From: Agreia sp. Leaf210 | GTDB lineage: Bacteria > Actinomycetota > Actinomycetes > Actinomycetales > Microbacteriaceae | Length of the DNA: 64,000 nucleotides | Assembly (NCBI RefSeq): GCF_001421485.1 | Contig: NZ_LMKK01000001.1 | Location: 1,102,361 to 1,166,360 of the forward strand | Reading direction: 5' to 3' | Shown here: positions 1 through 8,353 of the stretch, piece by piece | How the letters are laid out: the number at the start of each line of letters is the position of its first letter | Position numbering within the stretch: position 1 is the stretch's first letter | The notes under the pieces: generated by a model | Told to the model about the DNA's origin: nothing | The model's database searches: none | The model's input: only the letters and a program-made list of their open reading frames with translations | Made by a program: the position numbers and the translations under genes

Positions 1-811
1 AGGGGTCGTCGTAGCCCACCGCATTGGCGATCTCGGCGACCGACGCGTTCGTCGTGATCAGCAGCTCACGCGCACGCGCACTCCGAAGACGCTTGCGATA
101 CTCGACCACGCTGGTTCCCGACGCCTGCCGGAACCGTGCCGAGAAGTGCGAGTCGCTGAACCCCGCCATCGTGGCGAGCTCCGCCACACTCGCGGTGCTG
201 TCGAGGTTCTCGCGCAGATAGTCCTGCACGGCGAGAATCGGGTCGCCCGCCTCGGAGGTTCCGCGAGCGCGGTCGGCCGCGAGTTGCGCGAGCACACCCC
301 AAGCGGCACCGGATGCGGAGCGGAGACTGGCGACTGTATCGTCGCGCTCGAGAGACACCAAGACGTGCTCGAGCGCGCCTCGCACGGCGTAGGGATCGTG
401 GGCCGGCATCACCGGCGAGCAATCCGCCGACGAGCCGGCGATCGCCGCGACGAACGCGTCGCTGTCGAGACCGACGACGTGCATCCACCAGATCGTCCAG
501 GGGTCGAGCGGGTCGGCGCGATATCTGTGCGGAATCCCGGCGGGAATCACGACGACGTCACCGGGTGAGACACCGAATCTCTGCCCTTGGAGTTCGACAT
601 GCCCCGTTCCATCGGTGCAGAGGATGACGACGACCTCGTCGGCGCCGCGAGGGCGTGACCGGCCGTGGGCCGCCGCGTGCGGAAAGTGCCCGGCATCCGT
701 CACCAACAGCCGATCCGTGATCGGCTCGGCAAGCGCCTCGACGACCCGCGGCCTCGGGAGCACGCGCAACCTCTGACCGGGGAAGCCATCGCGGATCAGC
801 ACGCGCGCCAT
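1..811 (-). CDS. AraC-family transcriptional regulator (C-terminus outside window)
   Basis: Open from an ATG at 811 down to the window edge, giving 270 codons with the end missing. The N-terminal part (about residues 1-150) looks like a cupin-type sensory domain, including the run GVSPGDVVVIPAGIPH. Residues from about 185 form the AraC DNA-binding domain: DYLRENLDSTASVAELA, then FSDSHFSARFRQASG (first helix-turn-helix) and ASVAEIANAVGYDDP, where the second helix-turn-helix is cut off by the window edge. The product should be a cytoplasmic activator of sugar or stress genes. The target cannot be told from here because no divergent catabolic operon lies inside the window. Confidence 0.9.
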   Translation of the reverse strand, partial: MARVLIRDGFPGQRLRVLPRPRVVEALAEPITDRLLVTDAGHFPHAAAHGRSRPRGADEVVVILCTDGTGHVELQGQRFGVSPGDVVVIPAGIPHRYRADPLDPWTIWWMHVVGLDSDAFVAAIAGSSADCSPVMPAHDPYAVRGALEHVLVSLERDDTVASLRSASGAAWGVLAQLAADRARGTSEAGDPILAVQDYLRENLDSTASVAELATMAGFSDSHFSARFRQASGTSVVEYRKRLRSARARELLITTNASVAEIANAVGYDDP

Positions 812-925
812 ACTAGGCGGTCGCGGGCGTTTCAGCTCGGAACAGCAATCCGCGACACATTGCGGACCAGTTCGGGCGCACGTCGGAGTGGCGCGTTTGC
901 GCCCCTGACCCCCTACTCTGTGGCC

Positions 926-1216
926 ATGACGCAATCTCCCCCTGCCCAGCGACGATCGAAGCCGAACATCACCTCGGCCGTAGTCTCCCTCGCCGCCGGA
1001 GTTGCGTCCATTCCTGTCTTCGTCTTCGGATTCACCATCGCCGCGTGGGTGTGCGCTCTCCTTGGACTCTTTGCTGGGATAGCCGGAGTACGACGCGCCC
1101 GGGGGACGACTCCGGGACTCCCCCTGGCTATCGTCGGCCTCGTCGTCTGCTCCATCATGCTGCTCACCCTGGCGGGCATGCTCGTGCTGTTCCTCACGCG
1201 CCCGTGGCGGTATTGA
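926..1216 (+). CDS. Small DUF4190-like membrane protein
   Basis: A 96-residue protein. After a basic N-terminus (residues 1-14) come two hydrophobic hairpins: about 18-52, with glycine-rich helices containing ARGTTPG-type turns, and about 65-90. This is the usual layout of the short DUF4190/DUF4352-partner membrane proteins of actinobacteria. A TACTCT box at 914-919 lies 6 nt before the ATG, which suggests a leaderless transcript with no Shine-Dalgarno. The function of the family is unknown. Confidence 0.75.
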   Translation: MTQSPPAQRRSKPNITSAVVSLAAGVASIPVFVFGFTIAAWVCALLGLFAGIAGVRRARGTTPGLPLAIVGLVVCSIMLLTLAGMLVLFLTRPWRY

Positions 1217-1230
1217 GCTCGTTGCATTGC

Positions 1231-1337
1231 TCCTCCACACGGTGGCTGCTCACTGAGTTATCCACAGGATAAATCCCTGATGAAGCGGTTAAATCGATCG
1301 GCAAGTCGATGTCGGTGGTCGGTGTTTGACTTCTCTT
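1231..1337 (+). promoter_or_regulatory. Conserved leader of DUF222-HNH gene 1, with a perfect DnaA box
   Basis: Blocks in order: TCCTCCACA (1231-1239), TTATCCACA (1258-1266, identical to the E. coli DnaA-box consensus), CCTGATGAAGCG (1276-1287), GTCGGTGG (1311-1318) and TGTTTGACTTCTC just before the ATG. The same blocks at the same spacing, without a single indel, precede the second DUF222-HNH gene (38509-38615, minus strand). The spacers between the blocks have diverged, so the blocks look selected. There is no recognisable Shine-Dalgarno before the ATG. Confidence 0.8.
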
Positions 1338-2765
1338 ATGGACCTCGAGACCGCGACCATCGACAACATCGTCGACCGTCTTCGCGAGCTCTTCGAAGCC
1401 GACCGGCGCAGCCCCGCCACAGACGAGCTGCTCGAGATGGCGAGTGCGTGGGAGCGGGTGGGTGTCGTTGCCGATGCCGCGCGCATCTGGGTTGCCGCTG
1501 AAGTCGACGCCGAGTCCCGGCGCGAACTCGGAGCCGACGGACTGGCTTATCGAAATTCCTTTCCCACGGCCAAGAAACTCCTGGCCGCCAGCGCGAACGT
1601 CTCTGAACGAACGGCCTCATCACGGGTGCAACTCGGTCGGCAGATTCGATCCCACCTCTCCAACACCGGTCTCTCCTGCCCCAGCCGGTTCCCGGTGGTA
1701 GAACGTGCCTTTTTCGCCGGCCGAATCGGCGCCGACACGGCAGCGGTTATCTGCCGCACACTCTCCGAGGTGGCCGCCGGTACCACATTCAACACGAGGC
1801 TCGACGAGGCCGAGCAATACCTCGTCGACGCCGCGACGGTGTCGCTCCCCCTCGCCGACTCCGCCCTTGAGACGTCGCCCGTGAGGCTCTACACGGTCGA
1901 CGACATCACTCGACTGGCCATACGCATCCGAGAGAATCTCGACCCCGACGGTGCCGAGCCACGCGATGAGGCGAAACAGCAGTTGCGCGGGTTCAGCCAT
2001 CCACGAGTCGGCTCCGATGGCATGGCCCGCGGTCGATATGCACTTCCACCACTGCAACTCGGAGTATTCCTGACGGCGGTCGACTCGATCATGAGCCCTC
2101 GCACGGCCGATCCCGAGGTGCCGGCAAGCGACGGCATCGACCAAGCGGAGGTTTCTGCGGCAACACCGCCCGAAGAACGCAGTTACGAGCAGAAACTCCT
2201 CGACGCCGTGATGACTCTCATCGAGATGGGCGCAGGGTCACCATCGGCATCACTGCTCAACGGCGCGCCGCCCACAGTCAACGTTCATGTCACGGCGCGA
2301 GACCTCGAATTAGGTCGAGGAGTCGGCTGGATCGACGGCAGCTCCGAACCGATCACCTCAAGCACTGTGGCGATGCTGCAGTGCACGGGCAACACGATCG
2401 TGAGCCTCTTCGGTGCCGACGGCGAGATCCTGAACCACGGCAAGACGCGACGCATCGCCACGCGCAAACAGCGCCGAGCACTGGCGGCCCGCGACGGCGG
2501 CTGCGTTTTCCCCGGGTGCCAGCATCCGCCCTCTCGATGCCAGGCCCATCACGTCATTCCCTGGGTCGGCACAGACTTCGCAGCCGGCGCAACCGACGTC
2601 GACAATATGGCTCTGCTCTGCGCGTTTCACCACTCGACGATCCACACGTCGGCATGGCAACTCACGATGATCCGCGGCAAACCGCACATCATCTCGCCCG
2701 CGTGGATCGACCCACACCGAACGCCGAGACCGGCGGCGAAACAGCGCGCCGCAGATCCCTGGTGA
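1338..2765 (+). CDS. DUF222 / HNH endonuclease signature protein (13E12-repeat family), copy 1
   Basis: A 475-residue protein. Most of it is the alpha-helical DUF222 (13E12) domain. The C-terminal HNH module begins near residue 385 with CVFPGCQHPPSRCQAHHVIPW and continues with DNMALLCAFHHSTIH. This keeps both zinc-binding cysteine positions and the HH/N/H catalytic pattern. The ATG at 1338 was chosen over an in-frame TTG at 1326 because the TTG lies in the leader block shared with the second paralogue. Members are multicopy in actinobacteria and their physiological role is unsettled. Mobile nuclease or genome-maintenance functions are only proposals. Confidence 0.9.
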   Translation: MDLETATIDNIVDRLRELFEADRRSPATDELLEMASAWERVGVVADAARIWVAAEVDAESRRELGADGLAYRNSFPTAKKLLAASANVSERTASSRVQLGRQIRSHLSNTGLSCPSRFPVVERAFFAGRIGADTAAVICRTLSEVAAGTTFNTRLDEAEQYLVDAATVSLPLADSALETSPVRLYTVDDITRLAIRIRENLDPDGAEPRDEAKQQLRGFSHPRVGSDGMARGRYALPPLQLGVFLTAVDSIMSPRTADPEVPASDGIDQAEVSAATPPEERSYEQKLLDAVMTLIEMGAGSPSASLLNGAPPTVNVHVTARDLELGRGVGWIDGSSEPITSSTVAMLQCTGNTIVSLFGADGEILNHGKTRRIATRKQRRALAARDGGCVFPGCQHPPSRCQAHHVIPWVGTDFAAGATDVDNMALLCAFHHSTIHTSAWQLTMIRGKPHIISPAWIDPHRTPRPAAKQRAADPW

Positions 2766-2776
2766 GCGGGTTCGAC

Positions 2777-3391
2777 TTACTCCGCTGGCGGAAGCTCGCC
2801 CGCCATCTCGACGGAGTCGGTCGTAGCGTTCCACGTGTAGGTCGCGACCGCGCGGCCGGAGGCCTCGGCGTTCGACTCCATGCCCTGCGTGAAGCGATAG
2901 GTCACACTGATCGCATCGTCGGCCGTGCGCTCGACCGCGGGCGTGAAGCCGTAAGCCTGCTCGGTCGCCGTGCCGAGGTATGCACCATCGTGGAACAGGA
3001 GGATCGCGGTGGGGCTGCTGCCCGTGGCGTTCTCCAGCGTCACGAGCGACCACGACAGCGGAGCGCACGGGTCGTATCCGCTGTAGTCGGCGTTGGCGGC
3101 ATCCCAGCGCGAACTCTCGAGACCGGCCGGAGCAGGGAGCGCTGCGATGCCGGCAGCTGCGGCCTCCTGGCCGGTGGCCGGGCCGCATGCGTCAGGAGAC
3201 GGTGTCGGTGTCGGCGTCTCCGCGGCACTTCCACTCGATGATGGCGAGGGTGCTGCAGCGGTCGAGCCTGCGTCTGCGGTGGTCGCGCAGCCCGCCACCA
3301 ATGCGGCTACGAGTGTCACGAGAGCCAGGCCGGTCGATGCGCGGGCGGCGGTTTTTCGCGACCGCGGCTGGGCTGTTTTCTCATTCATCAT
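2777..3391 (-). CDS. Secreted lipoprotein, LppP/LprE-like
   Basis: A 204-residue protein. It has a basic N-terminus and hydrophobic segment ending in the lipobox LVAGC (Cys near residue 35), then a Ser/Thr/Pro-rich linker, then a globular domain with the features PCAPLSWSLVTLEN and ILLFHDGAYLGTAT. These match the mycobacterial LppP/LprE lipoprotein family. An AGGAGG ribosome-binding site lies 9 nt before the ATG. The protein is expected to be anchored on the outer face of the membrane. Its biochemical role is unknown. Confidence 0.75.
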   Translation of the reverse strand: MMNEKTAQPRSRKTAARASTGLALVTLVAALVAGCATTADAGSTAAAPSPSSSGSAAETPTPTPSPDACGPATGQEAAAAGIAALPAPAGLESSRWDAANADYSGYDPCAPLSWSLVTLENATGSSPTAILLFHDGAYLGTATEQAYGFTPAVERTADDAISVTYRFTQGMESNAEASGRAVATYTWNATTDSVEMAGELPPAE

Positions 3392-3449
3392 GCTTCCAGC
3401 CTCCTACGCGTGGCCACTCGAGTCCACCCGCCTCGGTGGTCACCGGGCG

Positions 3450-3977
3450 CTACTCGCTGACCCCGTACGGAGCGCTGATCACCGCACGACCGATGCCGTG
3501 GAAGAACAGATTGAAGCCCAGCATGGCGGGCGTCGCGTCTTCGGGAATATCGAGCTTCTCGACGTCGACCGCGTGCACAACGAAGTAGTACTGGTGGTCG
3601 CCGTGTCCGGGAGGGGGCGTCGCGCCGACGAAGCCAGCGACTCCGGCGTCGTTGGGCAGGGTCACAGCGCCCTCGGGCAGCATGCTGCTGCCCGGCGTTC
3701 CCGCGCCCGCGGCGAGGCTCGTCACATCGGCCGGAATGTTGAACACGGCCCAGTGCCAGAATCCGGATGCCGTGGGCGCGTCGGGGTCGTAGACCGTCAC
3801 GACATAGCTCTTGGTCGCCTCGGGTGCGCCCGACCAGCTGAGCTGAGGCGACACGTCTGCGCCGCCGGCCGACTCACCCAGCTGTGGGTCGGAGAGCCTC
3901 TCGCCCTGTCGCACATCGCTCGACGTCACCTCGAACGAGGGAAGAACAGGAAGGCTGTCGTAGGGGTTCGCGCTCAT
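3450..3977 (-). CDS. YbhB/YbcL-type PEBP-family (Raf kinase inhibitor-like) protein
   Basis: A 175-residue protein typical in length for the bacterial phosphatidylethanolamine-binding-protein family. Diagnostic parts are [17 protein letters not shown], the anion-pocket motif [14 protein letters not shown], and the later [11 protein letters not shown] strand. A longer reading frame extends upstream to 4283, but AAAGGA before the ATG at 3977 supports the shorter start. No signal peptide is seen, so it is probably cytoplasmic. Ligand binding is inferred from the family; a physiological role is not established. Confidence 0.9.
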   Translation of the reverse strand: MSANPYDSLPVLPSFEVTSSDVRQGERLSDPQLGESAGGADVSPQLSWSGAPEATKSYVVTVYDPDAPTASGFWHWAVFNIPADVTSLAAGAGTPGSSMLPEGAVTLPNDAGVAGFVGATPPPGHGDHQYYFVVHAVDVEKLDIPEDATPAMLGFNLFFHGIGRAVISAPYGVSE

Positions 3978-4065
3978 GAGAGTCCTTTTCTCGAAGATGG
4001 GGATGCCCACGCTAGCCCCGCCGTCTGAATATTCGGTGCGTCTGGACACGGATACACAGCCGTCG

Positions 4066-4098
4066 TAAACTGTGGTCTGACCACACGGCCTGACCACA
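4066..4098 (+). promoter_or_regulatory. Operator of the FCD/GntR regulator upstream of the lactate gene pair
   Basis: TGTGGTCTGACCACA (4071-4085) is a perfect 7-1-7 palindrome containing the FadR/LldR-type core TGGTNNNACCA. A further half-site, TGACCACA, lies at 4091-4098. A TAAACT box at 4066-4071 abuts the palindrome. This is the expected layout for autorepression by the regulator encoded 26 nt downstream. Confidence 0.8.
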
Positions 4099-4123
4099 GG
4101 CATCCGGCGAGCAAAGGAGCGAC

Positions 4124-4903
4124 GTGAGCGACATCGATGCGTCGGCACCCATCGACTCCCGCCGTGCGTGGGAGGTCGTCCTCCAGCACATCGAAGGCGA
4201 TCTGCTCGCGGGGCGCCTCGTTCCAGGCGACCACCTCCCTGCCGAGCGCACTCTCTCGAGCGAACTCGGAGTCGGCCGCTCATCGGTGCGAGAGGCGCTG
4301 CGCGTACTCGAGGTTCTCGGACTCATCCGCACCCAGACGGGATCGGGCCCGCAGTCCGGCGCCATCATCGTCGCCCGCCCATCCGGTGGCATGTCGTCTC
4401 TGATGCGCCTGCAGGTCGCGGCCCAGGGATTCGATGTGCGCGACGTCGTGAAGACCAGACTCGTGCTCGAGTCCGCCGTGGTCACCGAGCTCGCAGAGCT
4501 GGTTGCCCGCGACACCGCCGACTCCGCCCCTCTCGATCTCGGCGTCGCCGCGCAGTTGCTCGATGCGATGGATGCCGATGGCCCGGTGTCCGGGGCAGAG
4601 TTCCTCGCGCTCGACGCGGCTTTCCACCTCGCGCTCGCCGAGCTCTCGGGCAACGCCGTGATCGCCTCGATGATGGCGGGCCTGCGCAGTTCGATCGAGA
4701 GCTATGTTCTCGCCGGCGCGCCGAACCTGCCGTCGTGGGCCGAGACATCCGGCCGCCTACGGGGCGAACATCGGGCGATCGTGTCGGCCATCGAGGCCGG
4801 CGACGCCGAGCTCGCCCGCACGCGGGTGACCGCGCACATCACCGGGTACTACACCGAGACGAACTTCATCGCCGCATCCGAACAGAGGACACTCCATGGT
4901 TGA
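4124..4903 (+). CDS. FCD-domain GntR-family regulator (LldR-like)
   Basis: A 259-residue cytoplasmic regulator. The winged helix-turn-helix occupies about residues 10-80 ([31 protein letters not shown]). The all-helical FCD effector domain covers about 105-240 and includes the metal/ligand histidine region [12 protein letters not shown]. The GTG start follows AAGGAG. Its 3' end overlaps the next gene by 8 nt (ATGGTTGA), so the two are translationally coupled. In Corynebacterium the homologous LldR represses lldD and is released by lactate. By context the same logic is likely here, but the effector is inferred. Confidence 0.88.
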   Translation: MSDIDASAPIDSRRAWEVVLQHIEGDLLAGRLVPGDHLPAERTLSSELGVGRSSVREALRVLEVLGLIRTQTGSGPQSGAIIVARPSGGMSSLMRLQVAAQGFDVRDVVKTRLVLESAVVTELAELVARDTADSAPLDLGVAAQLLDAMDADGPVSGAEFLALDAAFHLALAELSGNAVIASMMAGLRSSIESYVLAGAPNLPSWAETSGRLRGEHRAIVSAIEAGDAELARTRVTAHITGYYTETNFIAASEQRTLHG

Positions 4904-6260
4904 ACGCCGTTTTCCGAATCCCAAAGAGTTGCGGCCGCTGATGCAGTTCAAGAAACTCGAGCTCGACGGCAAGAAGCGTCGGCTGCAGGGCGCGCTGACC
5001 ATCGACGACCTGCGCACCATCGCCAAGCGGCGCACTCCGAAGGCAGCGTTCGACTACACCGACGGATCGGCCGAGGGCGAGATCTCGCTGGGTCGCGCCC
5101 GTCAGGCCTTCCGCGACATCGAGTTCCACCCCTCGATCCTGCGCGACGTGTCGAAGCTCGACACGACCACACAGATCCTGGGTGGAACGTCGGCCATGCC
5201 GTTCGGTATCGCTCCCACCGGCTTCACCAGGCTCATGCAGACCGAGGGCGAGATCGCGGGTGCGGGCGCCGCCGGAGCCGCGGGCATCCCGTTCACTCTC
5301 TCGACGCTCGGCACGTCGTCGATCGAATCGGTCAAGGCGGCGAACCCGAACGGGCGCAACTGGTTCCAGCTCTATGTGATGCGTGATCGCGAGATCTCGT
5401 ACGGCCTCGTCGAGCGGGCCAAGGCGGCGGGCTTCGACACCCTGATGTTCACGGTCGACACTCCCGTGGCGGGCGCGCGTCTGCGCGACAAGCGCAACGG
5501 CTTCTCGATTCCCCCGCAGCTCACTGCCGGCACCATCATCAACGCGATCCCCCGGCCATGGTGGTGGTACGACTTCCTCACGACTCCCCCGCTGGAGTTC
5601 GCCTCGCTGTCGTCGACCGGCGGCACGGTCGGGGAGCTGATCGACTCGGCGATGGATCCCTCCATCGACTTCGCCGACCTCGAGACCATCCGCGGCATGT
5701 GGCCGGGCAAGATCGTGGTCAAGGGAGTGCAGAACCTCGCTGACTCGAAGCGCCTCGCCGACCTCGGCGTCGACGGAATCCTGCTGTCGAACCACGGAGG
5801 CCGCCAGCTCGACCGCGCTCCTATTCCCTTCCACCTGCTTCCCGACGTAGCCCGCGAGGTCGGCGGCGACGTCGAGGTCATGGTCGACACGGGCATCATG
5901 GACGGCGCCGACATCGTGGCTTCGATCGCTCTCGGTGCCAAGTTCGCGCTGATCGGCCGCGCCTACCTCTACGGACTCATGGCCGGAGGGCGCGCGGGTG
6001 TCGACCGCACGATCTCGATCCTGTCGGAGCAGATCGTGCGCACGATGAAGCTGCTCGAGGTCGCGTCGATCGACGAGCTGACGCCCGCGCATGTCACGCA
6101 ACTGCAGCGTCTCGTTCCGCGTGCGGTCTCCGCTCAAACGGCCGCCGTGGCCGAGAAGGCCGCCTCGCGCAAGGCTCCGGCACGCAAGCCCGGCGCATCC
6201 CGCCCCGCGATCACGAAGACCGCCGAGGAGAAGGTCGAGGCGACGCCCGCCGACGCGTAG
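4896..6260 (+). CDS. lldD: FMN-dependent alpha-hydroxy-acid dehydrogenase, L-lactate type
   Basis: A 454-residue TIM-barrel flavoprotein. It shows the N-terminal [13 protein letters not shown] segment, the FMN-binding stretch [10 protein letters not shown], substrate residues near [11 protein letters not shown], and the catalytic histidine in [11 protein letters not shown] (His about 300). It should oxidise L-lactate to pyruvate. Whether electrons go to quinone (LldD) or to oxygen is not decidable from sequence alone. The C-terminal 50 residues are an unusual Ala/Lys/Pro-rich tail beyond the normal family length. It is coupled to the FCD regulator upstream and shares its operator. Confidence 0.9.
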   Translation: MVERRFPNPKELRPLMQFKKLELDGKKRRLQGALTIDDLRTIAKRRTPKAAFDYTDGSAEGEISLGRARQAFRDIEFHPSILRDVSKLDTTTQILGGTSAMPFGIAPTGFTRLMQTEGEIAGAGAAGAAGIPFTLSTLGTSSIESVKAANPNGRNWFQLYVMRDREISYGLVERAKAAGFDTLMFTVDTPVAGARLRDKRNGFSIPPQLTAGTIINAIPRPWWWYDFLTTPPLEFASLSSTGGTVGELIDSAMDPSIDFADLETIRGMWPGKIVVKGVQNLADSKRLADLGVDGILLSNHGGRQLDRAPIPFHLLPDVAREVGGDVEVMVDTGIMDGADIVASIALGAKFALIGRAYLYGLMAGGRAGVDRTISILSEQIVRTMKLLEVASIDELTPAHVTQLQRLVPRAVSAQTAAVAEKAASRKAPARKPGASRPAITKTAEEKVEATPADA

Positions 6261-6286
6261 TCGCCTTCTGATTCGGCGTTCCTTCT

Positions 6287-6607
6287 TCAGGAGGAGCAGC
6301 GCCCACGAAGGGGGATCGTGACGTCGTCAAGGTCACGCGACTCGTACGGGACCTGCGACAGCAAGTGGCTGATGGTGTTGATTCTGGATGCGCGCTCGTC
6401 GTCGCTCCCAATGGTCCACCATGGCGCGTAGGCGGGGTCGGTCGCCTCGAACATCGCATCCTTCGCGCGGGAATAGTCCTCCCACTTCGTGATCGAGACC
6501 GAGAACCAGTACTTGATCAGAATGATGCCGTCTTCGACGAGCATGCGCTCGAAGGTCGGAACCTGGTGCAGGAATCGGCGGTATTGCTCAGGAGTGCAGT
6601 AGGCCGC
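6287..6607 (-). pseudogene. ppk2: Relic of polyphosphate kinase 2 (ppk2)
   Basis: The minus strand reads CTPEQYRRFLHQVPTFERM, then MLVEDGIILIKYWFSVS, then WEDYSRAKDAMFEATDPAYAPW and NTISHLLSQVPYE. All are hallmarks of the C-terminal half of PPK2. The nucleotide-binding N-terminal half is absent, and the roughly 35 residues that normally separate KYWFSVS from WEDYSRAKD are deleted. The C-terminus also ends abruptly after VTIPLRG. It is therefore a decayed remnant. An ATG-initiated 85-codon frame survives (6287-6544) but could not make an active kinase. Confidence 0.8.
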
Positions 6608-6626
6608 CCAGTGACACGGGCGCCGT

Positions 6627-6956
6627 TCAGCCCAGGTTGATCATGCCCAATCCGACGGCCAGCGCGCTCACGGCGACGGCCCCCGTGCCGGCGGCGACAT
6701 ACGCGAGCGTTCGAAGGGCCGACGCGCGTCGCATCGACAATTCGACCACGTCCTGGGCCTGGCTGAGGGTGCCGCAGGATGCGATGGTCGCGCCGCGCGC
6801 ATCCGTCACGCTGTAGTGACCATCGGTGAACTCGACGAACCCCGCGAAGTCGCCGTCGCGCGACGCCACCCAGAGCTTCGCCTCGGGCGAGAGCCACGTG
6901 AGCTGCCCGTTCGAATCGTTGATGGGGCGGCGGGCGAGGATCTGCGTCGAGGTCAT
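6627..6956 (-). CDS. Hypothetical protein with a C-terminal membrane helix
   Basis: A 109-residue protein. The N-terminal 75 residues look like a small beta-rich domain (LTWLSPEAKLWVASRDGDF, DGHYSVTDARGATIA). One strongly hydrophobic helix, about 85-107, ends the protein. Start assigned to ATG 6956 rather than the upstream ATG 6980. I do not recognise the family. It lies between the ppk2 relic and a gene with a frameshift, in a patch showing signs of decay. Confidence 0.6.
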   Translation of the reverse strand: MTSTQILARRPINDSNGQLTWLSPEAKLWVASRDGDFAGFVEFTDGHYSVTDARGATIASCGTLSQAQDVVELSMRRASALRTLAYVAAGTGAVAVSALAVGLGMINLG

Positions 6957-7161
6957 GACTTCAGCTTCACGCGTCGGCACTCAAAGCGAATCCTGCCTAA
7001 GGATGACTTCCCGCGCCGCGCCAATGGTACTGAGGTCTAGGTCTCGGGTGGCATAGGTACCCCAGACTGATGCGCGTTCGGAGCGTCCGGGCAAGAATGA
7101 GAAGGAGGCGCTCCGAACCGGATCGTCGAACGAGCATCACCGTCAGACAGGACGCATCGAC
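6957..7161. other. Intergenic region with an inverted repeat
   Basis: About 200 bp between divergent genes. TCGGAGCG (7078-7085) pairs with CGCTCCGA (7110-7117) and could fold into a stem with a 24-nt loop upstream of the DUF4342 gene. No other recognisable gene or RNA is seen. Confidence 0.4.
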
Positions 7162-7528
7162 ATGAGCGACAAGAAATCCACTTTCGAACAGTTCGAGGTT
7201 GCCGGCGACAAGCTGGTCGAGACGGTCAAGAATCTCATCCACGAGGGCAACGTTCGCCGCATCATCCTAAAGCGCGAAGACGGCAGCGCTCTTCTCGAGA
7301 TCCCGGTCAACGCGGGCCTCGTCGGCCTCGCGCTCACGGTCGCCATCGCGCCGGTTCTGCTCGCGATCGGCGCCATCGCCGCGGTCGTTCGCCGCGGTCG
7401 TCTCGCAGGTCACGCTGGTCGTCGAACGGCGAGCGGATGCGGCGGGTTCGGTCGACGCACCGGCAACGCCCCCGGCCGCCGGCCCCGCAGGCGGATCAGC
7501 CGACCAGGACCCGGCGGCATCCATCTGA
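7162..7528 (+). pseudogene. DUF4342 protein gene with a probable 1-nt frameshift
   Basis: Residues 1-75 are a classic DUF4342 domain: FEQFEVAGDKLVETVKNLIHEGNVRRIILK, then LLEIPVNAGLVGLALTVAIAP and a hydrophobic helix. After GAIAAVV the frame turns into Arg/Gly-rich nonsense and would run on to 7641, into the convergent neighbour. If one T of the pair at 7388-7389 is removed, the reading continues VVAAVVSQVTLVVERR, the normal end of the family, and stops at TGA 7526-7528 (121 residues). The original gene is therefore frameshifted here, or there is a sequencing error. The start ATG follows an AGACAGGA-type site. Confidence 0.75.
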
Positions 7529-7570
7529 CGCTCGGTCCGCGCAAACGCCTGCCGAGCCTGTCGAACGGCG

Positions 7571-8233
7571 TCAGTCCTCGACGCGGATTCCCAGGTGCTC
7601 GGCGAACGACGACGCGAGGTCGGCGACCTGGCCGCTCGTGAGCGTCGCGCCGGCCAAGGCGGTGAAGCCGTCGAGGCGCGAGAGTTCGGCACGGCGCAGG
7701 TCGACGTTCGTCAGGGTGGCGTGATTGAGGCTCAGCACCCCGATCGTGCAGTCGACGAACGCCACACGGTTGAGCTTGGCGCTGCCGAGGTCGAGCTCGT
7801 CGATCGAGCAGCCGGTGAACAGCACGTCGAGCAGTGTCGCCCCCGACAGATTCACGAAGCCCAGCTTCGTCGACGAGATGTGCACCGACGAGAGCGACGA
7901 CTCGTAGAGCTCGGCCGACCCGAGACGGGAGCCGTCGATCGCCACCGAGCGCAGCTCTGCCCTCGGCGCCGAGAAGATGGGCGCGTTGAGGCGGGTGATC
8001 TCGACGTCGGCGAAGGTCGCTCCGCGCAACGCCGCATCGTGCGCCTGCACGTCGTCGAATGAGCATTCTCTGAACTGGATGCCCGCCAGATCGCGACCGG
8101 CGAGGTCGACACCATCGAAGCGCAGACCCTCGTAGACGTCATGCGGTTCGAGCGTCTCGGGATCGCCCGCGGCGAGATCGACGAGCCTGATCGCATCTAA
8201 TCGGGGTGCTTGCGTGCCTGTCTTGCGCGCCAT
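7571..8233 (-). CDS. Pentapeptide-repeat protein
   Basis: A 220-residue protein built largely of A(D/N)LXX-type pentapeptides, for example DGVDLAGRDLAGIQFREC, AALRGATFADVEI, SGATLLDVLF and NHATLTNVDLRRAELSRLDG. It should fold as a right-handed quadrilateral beta-helix. A C-terminal helix (LASSFAEHLGIRVED) is typical of actinobacterial members. The ATG at 8233 has AGAGG upstream; an earlier start at 8263 is less likely. Some relatives (Qnr, MfpA) mimic DNA and bind gyrase, but nothing here shows that this one does. Confidence 0.85.
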   Translation of the reverse strand: MARKTGTQAPRLDAIRLVDLAAGDPETLEPHDVYEGLRFDGVDLAGRDLAGIQFRECSFDDVQAHDAALRGATFADVEITRLNAPIFSAPRAELRSVAIDGSRLGSAELYESSLSSVHISSTKLGFVNLSGATLLDVLFTGCSIDELDLGSAKLNRVAFVDCTIGVLSLNHATLTNVDLRRAELSRLDGFTALAGATLTSGQVADLASSFAEHLGIRVED

Positions 8234-8353
8234 AACGTGCCTCTCGTGAGCGGGGCGAACCACCCGGCCGCCCTGCAGAATTCTAGGTAGCGCCGCCGAC
8301 AGAGCAGAATAGATTCATTCCCATCACACCGCGAGGAAGCGAATGGAGCAGTC

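Noticed and set aside
1258-1266. Perfect DnaA box as a sign of the replication origin
   Set aside because: Only single boxes occur, each bound to a DUF222-HNH leader. dnaA, dnaN, rpmH or parAB genes are absent, so this is not oriC.
1326-1337. Upstream in-frame TTG as the start of the HNH genes (1326 and 38520)
   Set aside because: The TTGACTTCTC block is conserved as DNA in both leaders, and the following ATG sits at the same place in both, so the ATG is the better start.
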